Assembly (NCBI GenBank): GCA_947501445.1
Contig: CANMVS010000008.1
Span: 1-64,000, forward strand
DNA: 64,000 nt
Origin: an uncultured Rhizobiaceae group bacterium
GTDB lineage: Bacteria > Pseudomonadota > Alphaproteobacteria > Rhizobiales > Rhizobiaceae
Reading direction: 5' to 3'
Shown here: positions 26,201-34,628 of the stretch, in pieces
How the letters are laid out: every line of letters starts with the position of its first letter
How positions within the stretch are numbered: position 1 is the first letter of the stretch
Notes under the pieces: model-generated
What the model saw: the letters and a program-made list of their open reading frames with translations, nothing else
Told to the model about the DNA's origin: nothing
The model's database searches: none
Position numbers and translations under genes: made by a program

Positions 26201-29200
26201 ATCAGTGATTACAGTATTGAAGATACAATCGAAATATTTGCACCTTCAGGTTTCAGGTTCAGTGCATCGGACATAACGACCGGCGAATTTGTCAATGCGA
26301 TTGGCGAGACAGTCAGTGGCCTGATTATCAAAGTGCATGACGATCAGAATCTTCTCAAAGTTGCGAATGCGACGGCTGTAAAAGTATTATTGAATGGTGA
26401 ACTCCATCATCTCAGAACTTTCCATGAAACCAACGGTTATCACCGGTTTGACGACGTTCCATTTGGCGTAAGTGACGGGATCGATGGCGTCGGAAACGGT
26501 GATCTGCAAACTGTAGCTTCACACAATGAATCAATCAATTTCGGCAGCGGTGATGATACGCTCCATGTCAGGCTGGATGGTGGCTCTCCTCATGGAACCG
26601 ACTCGGTTTCCGGTGGTGAGGGGAACGATACACTGCACTTTGATTTGCAGGCACTTGCCAATCTGGATCAGTTTGATCTTGATTTGGGTACGGGTGCCGT
26701 CAATTATATTCAACGCGATTATTCCTACACCGGATTTGAAAATTTCATTTTAAATTTCGCCTGGGACATCGACATATTCGGCACCGATGCTGCAAATGAA
26801 ATGACATTTTCAACCGATCGTGGTGAAGTTTTCGGCGGCGGCGGTAATGACACCATTATCAGCGGAGGTAATCCCTCTGAATTGCTGATTTATGCAGGTG
26901 ATGGCGATGATTACATATCAACCCTTTACGGACGGGAGTTCGTTTATGCTGGCAAGGGAGATGATACGATCGTCACCCAGTCGGGCACCGGAAGTTTCGG
27001 GAACACGGGTCGTCAGAAAACCTTTCTCTACGGTGAACAGGGTAACGACAACTATGTGAATTACAGTGACCTTGGTGACGTGGATTACTACTATCAGATG
27101 TATGAGGGAGAGGGGAGCAACAATGATATTATCGAGAACCTAAATCCTGGCGATAGGGTTCATATTGTAAATGTCAACCACAGGGCAGCGGATCACAACA
27201 AGGCATATACCACCGTTGATGGCGATGATCTCGTCATCCATTTTGGTGCAGATAATTCACTCAGACTGGTAGGATACGCCAATATCAACCCGACGGATCA
27301 TGCCACCTTTATAATGCCATCCCAGATAGAGATTGATTTTACGCCGGTGACCCCCGTTGCGCGCAACGTTGATCTGGGTGCGGATTCCCAGATAGAAATA
27401 ACCCAGTTTTCGGGTACGTCCTCCGATAGCAACGGCATCAGGACCTGGACAGATTTATCTGCATTGGGCAACGCGTGGAAAGAAACAGATGCCGGCGGTG
27501 CAAGTCTTGTTCAGCGCGTCGCCCCCTCCCAGTTTGAACTTTTACCGGCCAATTCAGGCAGCGATGTGATGCTCAGTCTTATAAGAGCCGGTGGTGCCGC
27601 CCCGGCCATGGTGGAGCAGATCACGCTCGAAGCGCTTGATCCGGAATTTGATTACACGCTGACCGTGGAGGCCATGCGGGGGCAGTTAACCTCTGGCAAC
27701 CATCAACTGACGCTTGAACTCATCGCTGGTGACGGAAAAATATCCAAAACCTTTGCTGTCAGCAGCAAGGACCACGCTACGCCAAACCGCTTTGAAATCA
27801 AACTTGATGGCGGTGACTTCGCGCGGTTCGCCGGTGAGCCGGTGACGCTGGCACTGAGAGCTGAAAATGAATTTACGTCAATATACGTAAAAAGCGCCGT
27901 CCTATCAAAAGTCCAGGAAACGGACATCCATGAGGCGACCGATTATGTTGATACGATGGGCGATGTGCATGGTGTCAACCTCGATGATCTTTATAATATG
28001 GGTGACAATGTTCTCTCAATTCAAAGCGTTGCCGGCTCGCAACTCTTTTCGGTCGTGGAAGGCGGCGATCTCATAACCTACGATCTGATGGCCAGGGCGC
28101 CGGAACAGGAGTTTGTTGAACCAGATGTGAGCCTGCACAACAGGGCGCAAGTAGCAAATTACGCCGGAGGTTTTTACGATCATTTCGGTCTGCATGCCTA
28201 TTATCACGAAATCGACACCGCCACTTTGGCTGCGGGCGATACGGTCCGTCTTGGCGTAAACTGGCTTGCGGATGTCACCTGGAAGGACGGAAGTGTTTCA
28301 CGCCGTGACTTCAGCACGACAATAGAAATTCAGGGAAAAGACGACCCATTGACATTTGATGTCGACGCGACGTCATTCCACTATGAAACAACGGCGCCGA
28401 CAGTTGAGGAAGGCCTCTCGCTAACAGAGCTATTCGGCGCATTGGACTTTGACCATAATCAGTCAGCCTTCGTCGATCCGTCCTCCATTACGATTACCGA
28501 TAATTCGTCCTTGGACCTTGGCTATGTGGTTCGCGCGGTGAATGACTATAATCAGGATGGGGTTCTGGGCGATTGGGGGTTAGTGATTGATCCGGATCTC
28601 CTGGGCAATCTTGGTCTGGGTCTGACCGCCAGGTTTGAGGTAACTTACGATATCCATTCCATGTTGGTAAACGCGGATGGTGGTCTGGTCGGCAACACAT
28701 TTGCAGATCCGCATTTTCAGACCAGAACCATAACAATTGATATCGAGGGTACCAGCAATACTGCACCCGTATTTCAGGATGCCTACACAATTGATGCGAC
28801 AATTACGCAGGGGCAGACCGCGTTTGTCGAAATGCGCTTGACTGATCTGGATATCATTTCTCTGGATCCACATCAGATTGATCAAACCGATGGTCTGCGG
28901 GGCAGGGAAACCGGAGATTCTCCCATCGGGGTCGAATTCTCCGACGGCTATTGGGCCGTTGATTACAGATGGTCGTCCGGCTCTGATTATGACTATCTGG
29001 GTTTGGGTGAGCAGGCAGAAGTAACCTTTGATTTTGAAGTGCTTGACACGCAGGACAATTCAAGCGGGGAGCGAACAGCCACGATTACTGTTCTGGGTGC
29101 CAATGACGCGCCTGAAATTGGTGATCACCTGATTGAATATGAGACAGATACAGAAACTGTCGTTGAAAATGTCGTTGGTGCAACTGATATCGACACGAAT

Positions 29201-32200
29201 GATAGTGTGACATTTGTACTGACATCCACATTTCCTGAAAATGTCGGATCAGCATTCACCCTGGATGAGACCACCGGTGAATGGAGCTTAGACCCTACCG
29301 GCGTGTTCCCGGGTTTGAAATCGGGCGAGAAGAAAAACTTTACCTTTACCTTCCACGCCGAGGATGATTCCGGTGCGACAGATGGAAGTCACAAATCAAC
29401 AGAACAAACCATTACCGTGATCGTCGAGGGGACCAACACACCGGCAGATATCAGCGGTGTTATTGCCGGCGATGTTACTGAAGATGTCGGCGCCCCGCCA
29501 CAGGTGAGCGGCCTGTTGCAGGTCAATGACAGTGACGCCGGAGAGGCTTTTTTGAAGCCGATGCAGGACGTTGATGGCACAAATGGTCATGGCACGTTCA
29601 CCGTGTCAGCCAATGGCCATTGGACCTATACGCTGACCAATGATGCCGAGGCTGTTCAGTCTCTGGGTGTCGGTGATCATCTGACCGACAGTATCCTGGT
29701 CGAAACTATAGACGGTACAACGCAATCTGTCATCGTCACCATTAACGGAACCAATGATGTTGCTGTCTTTGACGAAGCCACCAACGAATTTCCGCTAACC
29801 GGCAATGTTACCGAAGATGATGGTTCGGCACCGCAGGCGAGCGGCGCATTGAAAATCAGTGATAAAGATGCCGGGCAGGCCTTTGTGCAACCGCTCGATA
29901 ATGCCGATGGCATGAACGGCTACGGCAAATTCACCGTGTCAAACACCGGTGAGTGGACCTATACATTGTCCAATAACGCTGTTGACTTCCTCGTTGCAGA
30001 TGAAGAACGGACAGATTTTGTCGAGGTTTTGTCCTTCGATGGCACGGCGGTGGAAACCATCACCGTCACTATTACAGGCGTCAATGATACGGCGACGATA
30101 ACTGGTGATCTAACCGGTGAAGCCATTGAAGATTCGTCCGAAAGCTCGGTCATCACAGGCCAGTTGACAATTGTGGATCCTGATCAGGATCAGGATCAGG
30201 TTGTTGCAAAAACCGGGGATGCAGGCCAGGCCACATACGGCAGGTTCGAAGTTCAGACTGACGGCAGCTGGACATACCATCTGGACAACACCCTTGCGGA
30301 AGTTCAGGCGTTACCGAATTTTGATCCGGCTAACAGCGTGACGTTGACCGATACAATCGATGTGGTTTCGAAGGACGGTACAGGCAACCAAACGATTACA
30401 GTAACCATCTATGGGCAAAATGACGCTCCGGTGGCAATAGACTCCGGAACATTGATGCTCGAAGATGGGACAATTAGCGATACCCTTTTGCCATTTGTGA
30501 CCGATGTTGATTCGACGTCGTTTACCTTTGCAGTTTCGGGTGACCTGCCAAACGGCGCAACGCTCACGCCGGAAGGCATATACACTTTCAACACAACGGG
30601 TAAATATGATTATCTCGCACAGGGTCAGTCCGAAACGGTGGTAATCAACTATATTGTCAGCGACGGGGATCTGAACTCTGAAGTCGCCAAGTTCGAGATC
30701 AAGATTGCAGGTCAAAATGATCTGGCTTCCATTGGCGGCGATTTGTTCCGTGAGATTACCGAGGATGCCACACCTGTAACCGTCGGCGGTCAGTTGACGG
30801 TAGCCGATTTGGATGATGGTGAAGATCATGTCCGCGAGAAATTGGATTTCAAGAGTGCCTATGGCACGTTTGACGTGTCTTCCGATGGGTCCTGGACCTA
30901 CAGGCTCGACAATGAAAACCCTGACGTTAATGCACTGGAGCAGGGCAATTCATTATCAGACGTTGTTACTGTATTCTCAATGGATGGTACGGCGGCAAAA
31001 CAATTGACTGTCACCATCCTGGGTCAGGATGATGCGCCAACGGTCGTCGACGTGAATTCAACGATTGATGAAGAGGGCACGCTACAAGGTCAATTGTCAG
31101 GCGCAGATGCTGAAGGTGACACACTCACCTTCGAGATTTCTGGAAACGCACCAACGGGCCTCGTTTTACAACCCAACGGCAATTGGAGTTATACAGCTGC
31201 CGGGAACCACGATCATCTCGCCGCAGGTGCATCGGAATATGTGACATTCGAATTTGTTGCGAAGGATGAAGGTGGCCTGACATCCGAGGCCGGGACCGTC
31301 AGTATTCTGGTCACCGGGGTCAACGACGTTGCCACAATTTCAGGTGGAAATACCGGTCTTGCCGTCGAGGATTCGGACGTGCGTTCGATCATTACAGGTC
31401 AGTTGACCATTGAGGATCTCGATCAGGATCAGGATGAAGTTGTTGAGATAACCGGAGAAGCGGGCCAGTCCACTTACGGTCGTTTTGAAGTCGATGCGGA
31501 TGGTGGCTGGACGTATTATCTGGATAATGACAATGCAGCCGTACAGGCTCTGTCAGATTTTGATCCGGCAGATATTGTGACGTTGACAGATTCAATCGAT
31601 GTGGCGTCGCTGGATGGTACGGGTCACCAAACAATTACCGTGACCATTCATGGGCAAGATGATCTGGCTGAAATTGCGGGTGATTTGGCCGGTGAGGTAA
31701 CGGAAGATGATATCGTACCGCCGCAAAATGTGCCCAAGGTGAGTGGAACACTGCAGATATTGGACGCCGATGACGGCGACACCCTCGTGCGTTCAATCTG
31801 GGACACCGACGGTGTGAATGGCTTCGGTAAATTCACTGTGGCGGTCACCGGTGAATGGATTTACAGGCTGGACAATGATGCGGTGGCCGTTCAATCCCTG
31901 GGGATCGGTGATGAACTGATCGATAGTATTGAGGTCATGTCGCATGATGGTTCGACCACAAAAATCATTACCGTAACCATCAAAGGTGCAAATGATGCCG
32001 CCACTATAACCGGTGAAAATGTCGGCCAGGTTTTTGAGGATGTGGACGGGCAAATGGTGGTCGAGGGGCAGTTAACGATTGCTGATCCTGATCAAAACCA
32101 GGCGGGTGTCGTCGCAAAAACCGGAGATGCGGGACAGGCCACTTATGGCAGATTTGAAATTGATGCAGATGGCAGCTGGAAGTATTATCTCGACAACAGT

Positions 32201-33667
32201 CATCCCGATGTTCAGGCGTTACCCAGTGCGTATTTACCGGACGCCGAATTTCTGACTGACACTATTGAAGTGGAGTCAACGGACGGCACGGGACACCAAA
32301 CGATTACGGTTACCATTTATGGCAAAAACGATGCAGCAACCATCAGTGGTGACGTCGCTGGCGATGTCACGGAGGATGTTGGTTCCGCACAGACAGTGAC
32401 CGGCACGTTGGATATTGTTGATCCCGACAACGGCGAGGAACTCCTGTACACGATTGAGCAATTTACAGTTGGCGGGACAGGTGGCATTGGGCCGACTTCG
32501 CCTGTTCATTACGGTACTTTCTCGATTGATGCGCAAAGTGGCATCTGGACATACGTATTGGATAACTCAAACAGTGCGGTGCAAAATCTCGCTCCCAACG
32601 AGGTGCTTTACGATAAATATTTTGTCCAATCGAAAGACGGATCTGCAAATAGAGAAGTCGTGATCACCATCCACGGAACCAATGATGATCCGGTTGTGAG
32701 CGTGCCTTCTTCGGCGCAGGTGAATGAATACGCTGACGATGGGACGATTGTTGCAACCGCGTCGGCGCAGGATAAAGACAATGATTCAAGCATAAAATTC
32801 AGGTTGCTGGATGATGCCGATGGCCGGTTTGCAATTGATGAGGATAGTGGTGTCATCGTGGTGTTGGACGGCTTGAGGCTTGATCATGAACAGAATTCGA
32901 GCCACACGTTATCGATTGAAGCCATGGATGAGCATGGTGCAGCCCATGTGGAGTCTCTGACGATTGATATCGGCAATGTTGAACCTGAAACCATCAACGG
33001 TGATGATCGTGACAATACATTTGAAGGTGGCAATGGCCGCGATACCTTCAATGGTGGTGGCGGTAATGACGATCTGAAGGGTGACAGAGGCAACGACCGG
33101 CTCAATGGCGATGAGGGCGATGACCTTCTTGAAGGAGGCCAGGGGCGTGACAGGCTGGATGGCGGCGAGGGTACCGACACAGCCTCCTATGCCGGCTCCG
33201 AAGGTGGCGTCAATGTGTGGCTCGGCGGCTGGTGGTCTGGTAGCAGTGGCTTCGGCTGGGGTGCTGATGCCTCCGGTGACCGGTTGACCAGTATCGAAAA
33301 TGTCATCGGATCAGACTTTGATGACCGGCTTTATGGTTCCAGCGACGACAATGTGATTGCCGGCGGCAAGGGAAATGACAGATCGACCGGAGGGCGCGGC
33401 AGCGATACATTTGTCTTTGCTACCGGCGACGGGCAGGACACCATTACGGACTTTGAGATTGCCAATGACAACCCGCGCTGGTGGTGGACTGGCAGCAGCA
33501 GTGATGACAAGCTGCAGCTGGATATTGAGGGAATTGACGGTTGGGAAGAAGCACTTGGCTTTGCCGATCAGGTTGGTCGCCATGTGGTCTTTGATTTCGA
33601 CAATGGTGATACGCTGACGCTGCGCAATACCCAGCTTTCCAACCTGGATGCGGATAATTTCCTTTAA
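23264..33667 (+). CDS. Giant RTX/VCBS-repeat secreted protein with N-terminal lipase-like domain
   Basis: About 3467 residues. Order: an alpha/beta-hydrolase-like domain (residues 1-640) with nucleophile elbow NGHSLG (Ser365); RTX nonapeptide blocks near 675-765, 856-967 and 1088-1275 (GGxGxDxLx); beta-rich linkers 1360-1820; a long array of VCBS-type and related Ig-like modules about 100 residues each (1825-3142); a cadherin-like module (3142-3243); and a final RTX block (3244-3467). It ends in TLRNTQLSNLDADNFL, a typical type I secretion C-terminus. Such proteins are exported by ABC/HlyD/TolC machines and fold on binding calcium outside. The architecture suggests a surface or secreted adhesin with lipase activity. 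There is no N-terminal signal peptide. Start 23264 follows GGAGAG; the 23237 ATG lacks support. No secretion genes are adjacent. Confidence 0.9.
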   Translation: MSITYLFGTSFVETGWYTGFIQGSGSSLPSHYRNSMDDDRAPDFKLKMDPDHIYSARRDQIYAFTDYKAFVADYGQEVIGSEVSLISTSALGFTDQIYAYGGIFNNDPGETTYNTWAAYARRDSGQLEKAIIFQLESYFGGDWEKKQGDEEDRRTDTDRTPDGVDSVYTYEGGLISNGMFQLGGSGYGLTDPILENVLLDSIGKYFREQELTDKVNNLAGAYGAADAGWDPYTNAVASFHSGSIVNSMGKFQKLFGKNGNGRKSLQNDVKEELVEKAGATKNAGAVSLISETDASDGDGKRITLAIRGTDKDIGKDMEAGHPAGQARFYMQMKPIIDQLYAYIEERNNNSNQADNVTEILINGHSLGAMGVDLFTIYDSARFAALGDGSGGLIDLQIMAVASPGVDIGTITRLDKYFTIDDNTARDENIAEIVDGKLVLTPPEYYHGIANEKDIVFNPDTTPELINYNKGNFVQDVSDGNKSEAKFRAELQFQEWSLNFAAEANADNAQFTSATQTLITPYLDPADLQRSGVSSSGFLATHNGSVYSAYLEVLGGSYNEIARLTSEFSDLGVIDVNNIEMALVIGLAGESPTTDYDGIAGSNTIRDYYGATHKNDITYNDFYSTQLHGGHELAQSLRDTNQKTILMLGMNGNDTLIGTEWSMLGDGYRIPSVRDIIDGGEGNDTITGNSGDDILIGGRGNDDLDGGDGKDVLSGGEGHDLLKGGNDDDILDGGAGDDFLEGGLGKDILRGGGGFDRLYGQFGDDTFVIGPDDGEITIHDFADGDFVEFLGENISVGFTLKTIPGTDTKYYVINYGNTVVHLPTLIVDENNNNGLKSHQNSLDINFEFTDLRDLGTPGDDKIRGTENPDLIDGKAGDDFIEGLGGGDQISGGADDDYIDAGSGDDFVQTSGSDDGSGDDDIYGREGNDQIFGLSGRDRLFGGLDNDILAGGLDDDHLRGGEGADVFIFEYDNSGNSNVDIISDYSIEDTIEIFAPSGFRFSASDITTGEFVNAIGETVSGLIIKVHDDQNLLKVANATAVKVLLNGELHHLRTFHETNGYHRFDDVPFGVSDGIDGVGNGDLQTVASHNESINFGSGDDTLHVRLDGGSPHGTDSVSGGEGNDTLHFDLQALANLDQFDLDLGTGAVNYIQRDYSYTGFENFILNFAWDIDIFGTDAANEMTFSTDRGEVFGGGGNDTIISGGNPSELLIYAGDGDDYISTLYGREFVYAGKGDDTIVTQSGTGSFGNTGRQKTFLYGEQGNDNYVNYSDLGDVDYYYQMYEGEGSNNDIIENLNPGDRVHIVNVNHRAADHNKAYTTVDGDDLVIHFGADNSLRLVGYANINPTDHATFIMPSQIEIDFTPVTPVARNVDLGADSQIEITQFSGTSSDSNGIRTWTDLSALGNAWKETDAGGASLVQRVAPSQFELLPANSGSDVMLSLIRAGGAAPAMVEQITLEALDPEFDYTLTVEAMRGQLTSGNHQLTLELIAGDGKISKTFAVSSKDHATPNRFEIKLDGGDFARFAGEPVTLALRAENEFTSIYVKSAVLSKVQETDIHEATDYVDTMGDVHGVNLDDLYNMGDNVLSIQSVAGSQLFSVVEGGDLITYDLMARAPEQEFVEPDVSLHNRAQVANYAGGFYDHFGLHAYYHEIDTATLAAGDTVRLGVNWLADVTWKDGSVSRRDFSTTIEIQGKDDPLTFDVDATSFHYETTAPTVEEGLSLTELFGALDFDHNQSAFVDPSSITITDNSSLDLGYVVRAVNDYNQDGVLGDWGLVIDPDLLGNLGLGLTARFEVTYDIHSMLVNADGGLVGNTFADPHFQTRTITIDIEGTSNTAPVFQDAYTIDATITQGQTAFVEMRLTDLDIISLDPHQIDQTDGLRGRETGDSPIGVEFSDGYWAVDYRWSSGSDYDYLGLGEQAEVTFDFEVLDTQDNSSGERTATITVLGANDAPEIGDHLIEYETDTETVVENVVGATDIDTNDSVTFVLTSTFPENVGSAFTLDETTGEWSLDPTGVFPGLKSGEKKNFTFTFHAEDDSGATDGSHKSTEQTITVIVEGTNTPADISGVIAGDVTEDVGAPPQVSGLLQVNDSDAGEAFLKPMQDVDGTNGHGTFTVSANGHWTYTLTNDAEAVQSLGVGDHLTDSILVETIDGTTQSVIVTINGTNDVAVFDEATNEFPLTGNVTEDDGSAPQASGALKISDKDAGQAFVQPLDNADGMNGYGKFTVSNTGEWTYTLSNNAVDFLVADEERTDFVEVLSFDGTAVETITVTITGVNDTATITGDLTGEAIEDSSESSVITGQLTIVDPDQDQDQVVAKTGDAGQATYGRFEVQTDGSWTYHLDNTLAEVQALPNFDPANSVTLTDTIDVVSKDGTGNQTITVTIYGQNDAPVAIDSGTLMLEDGTISDTLLPFVTDVDSTSFTFAVSGDLPNGATLTPEGIYTFNTTGKYDYLAQGQSETVVINYIVSDGDLNSEVAKFEIKIAGQNDLASIGGDLFREITEDATPVTVGGQLTVADLDDGEDHVREKLDFKSAYGTFDVSSDGSWTYRLDNENPDVNALEQGNSLSDVVTVFSMDGTAAKQLTVTILGQDDAPTVVDVNSTIDEEGTLQGQLSGADAEGDTLTFEISGNAPTGLVLQPNGNWSYTAAGNHDHLAAGASEYVTFEFVAKDEGGLTSEAGTVSILVTGVNDVATISGGNTGLAVEDSDVRSIITGQLTIEDLDQDQDEVVEITGEAGQSTYGRFEVDADGGWTYYLDNDNAAVQALSDFDPADIVTLTDSIDVASLDGTGHQTITVTIHGQDDLAEIAGDLAGEVTEDDIVPPQNVPKVSGTLQILDADDGDTLVRSIWDTDGVNGFGKFTVAVTGEWIYRLDNDAVAVQSLGIGDELIDSIEVMSHDGSTTKIITVTIKGANDAATITGENVGQVFEDVDGQMVVEGQLTIADPDQNQAGVVAKTGDAGQATYGRFEIDADGSWKYYLDNSHPDVQALPSAYLPDAEFLTDTIEVESTDGTGHQTITVTIYGKNDAATISGDVAGDVTEDVGSAQTVTGTLDIVDPDNGEELLYTIEQFTVGGTGGIGPTSPVHYGTFSIDAQSGIWTYVLDNSNSAVQNLAPNEVLYDKYFVQSKDGSANREVVITIHGTNDDPVVSVPSSAQVNEYADDGTIVATASAQDKDNDSSIKFRLLDDADGRFAIDEDSGVIVVLDGLRLDHEQNSSHTLSIEAMDEHGAAHVESLTIDIGNVEPETINGDDRDNTFEGGNGRDTFNGGGGNDDLKGDRGNDRLNGDEGDDLLEGGQGRDRLDGGEGTDTASYAGSEGGVNVWLGGWWSGSSGFGWGADASGDRLTSIENVIGSDFDDRLYGSSDDNVIAGGKGNDRSTGGRGSDTFVFATGDGQDTITDFEIANDNPRWWWTGSSSDDKLQLDIEGIDGWEEALGFADQVGRHVVFDFDNGDTLTLRNTQLSNLDADNFL
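30092..32690 (+). repeat. Array of alternating VCBS-type module classes in the giant gene
   Basis: At the protein level three related modules share QLTIxDPDQDQxxVVxxTGDAGQxTYGRFEVxxDGSW-type sequence, near 30092-30420, 31330-31660 and 31990-32325. They alternate with two other classes: ITED...SYGTFDV-like modules at about 30715-31030, 31663-31985 and 32330-32690, and DAPxVVD-like modules at about 30421-30711 and 31034-31325. The order implies past duplication of multi-module blocks. A short GATCAG triplet repeat (30182-30199) marks one DPDQDQ calcium-type loop. Confidence 0.7.
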
Positions 33668-33709
33668 TTATGTGGGAGAGAAAATGTTAAACGGGCTGTT
33701 TCCGCGTCC

Positions 33710-33810
33710 AGACCGTTTCATGTTTTGTCAGAAACGGGACAACGGTGTCCGTCTTTGATTTTGTTGATGCATTCAGGTTTTGCTGATTCCGTCAAAACCT
33801 GCATTGCTCC
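33710..33810 (+). repeat. Dispersed double-hairpin repeat, copy 3
   Basis: Forward copy 43 bp after the giant gene. The outer stem is CCGTTTC / GAAACGG and the inner stem ATTCAGGTTTTG / CAAAACCTGCAT with one mismatch. It occupies much of the 287-bp gap before ialB; no gene is seen in the rest. Confidence 0.9.
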
Positions 33811-33954
33811 AGTGGTTCAAGACTTAATTCAAAATCAAAGAAGGCGGCGTTGCCCGTTGAAACACAGTACCCATTTGATGCGAATTATTCGTTGAGTTTA
33901 AAGTATCGATGCAATATTGATACATGAACTTGATCAAAATCGGGGTAATGAATA

Positions 33955-34521
33955 ATGAGATTTGGCGGGATTGTTTTTAGTTTTGTTGCGGCGGTCTTTG
34001 TATTGACCAGCGCTGGCTCCATGCAGTCTTTGGCGCAAACCACGCCAAAGAAGGCACCACGCGCTGCTGGTGCGGCAGAAAATGGTGGTGAAGAAAAGAA
34101 GCCGGACGGGAGCAGTTGGGTTGTCAGTTGCACGGGAACCGGTGCGACCAAGGCCATGCGTTGTGAGCTCTTTCAGCAAGTTGTTGTGTCTGAGACCAAT
34201 CAGCGTTTGTTGAGACTGACCATGCTGCCACAAGCCAATGGTGGGCAGGATGTATTGAGTCTGGCGATGCCGCATGGCCTGAACCTGCAACAGGGTGTTC
34301 GTCTGCAGATTGACGAGGCAGAGCCTGTTACACTGCCTTTCACACAAAGCGATCAGGGTGGTGTTTATTCCATATCGCTGATGGCACCTGAAATGGTCAC
34401 AGCATTGAAAAAAGGCAATTCACTCAAGGTCCTGTTTGACACACTCGAGGGCAAAACGGTGACCGTTACCATGTCGCTGATCGGCTTTTCGGCAGCACAT
34501 GCAAGCTACACCAAGGGCTGA
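33955..34521 (+). CDS. Invasion-associated locus B (IalB) family protein
   Basis: 188 residues: signal peptide (cleaved near SLAQT, residue 28), a lysine/alanine-rich linker (KKAPRAAGAAENGGEEKK), then one IalB domain with WVVSCTGTGATKAMRCELFQQVV (the conserved cysteine pair) and HGLNLQQGVRLQIDEAEPVTLPF. IalB proteins are periplasmic or outer-membrane-associated and were named for Bartonella erythrocyte invasion, but they are general in Rhizobiales, so no virulence role should be inferred. It is monocistronic, with a terminator at 34587-34627. Confidence 0.88.
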   Translation: MRFGGIVFSFVAAVFVLTSAGSMQSLAQTTPKKAPRAAGAAENGGEEKKPDGSSWVVSCTGTGATKAMRCELFQQVVVSETNQRLLRLTMLPQANGGQDVLSLAMPHGLNLQQGVRLQIDEAEPVTLPFTQSDQGGVYSISLMAPEMVTALKKGNSLKVLFDTLEGKTVTVTMSLIGFSAAHASYTKG

Positions 34522-34533
34522 TTTTATTCAGCT

Positions 34534-34573
34534 GACACGTTGTTCCCGTTGCTGACAAAACGTGAAACGGTCC
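34534..34573 (-). repeat. Dispersed double-hairpin repeat, half copy
   Basis: Only the outer hairpin region of the element is present, in reverse orientation (GTTGTTCCCGTTGCTGAC, then AAAACGTGAAACGGTCC). The inner hairpin half is missing. The truncation lies just after the ialB stop and 13 bp before the terminator stem, showing that the outer hairpin can persist as a separate unit. Confidence 0.8.
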
Positions 34574-34586
34574 GGCAATTGTTTCG

Positions 34587-34627
34587 ACGCCCTGCCCGGT
34601 TGATCCCGGCAGGGCGTTGTTGTTTTT
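34587..34627 (+). terminator. Rho-independent terminator after ialB
   Basis: A 10-bp GC-rich stem ACGCCCTGCC / GGCAGGGCGT with an 11-nt loop is followed by TGTTGTTTTTG. It lies between convergent ialB and the SLC13-like permease gene, so it may act in both directions, although only the + side has a T-rich tail. Confidence 0.8.
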
Positions 34628-34628
34628 G

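Noticed and set aside
25290-27100. Regular DNA repeats that might suggest a CRISPR or satellite array
   Set aside because: They are codon-level repeats of RTX nonapeptides within one open frame, with no constant repeat/spacer pattern.
33955-34521. Virulence determinant because of the IalB name
   Set aside because: IalB-family proteins are widespread in free-living Rhizobiales, and nothing else here indicates a pathogen.
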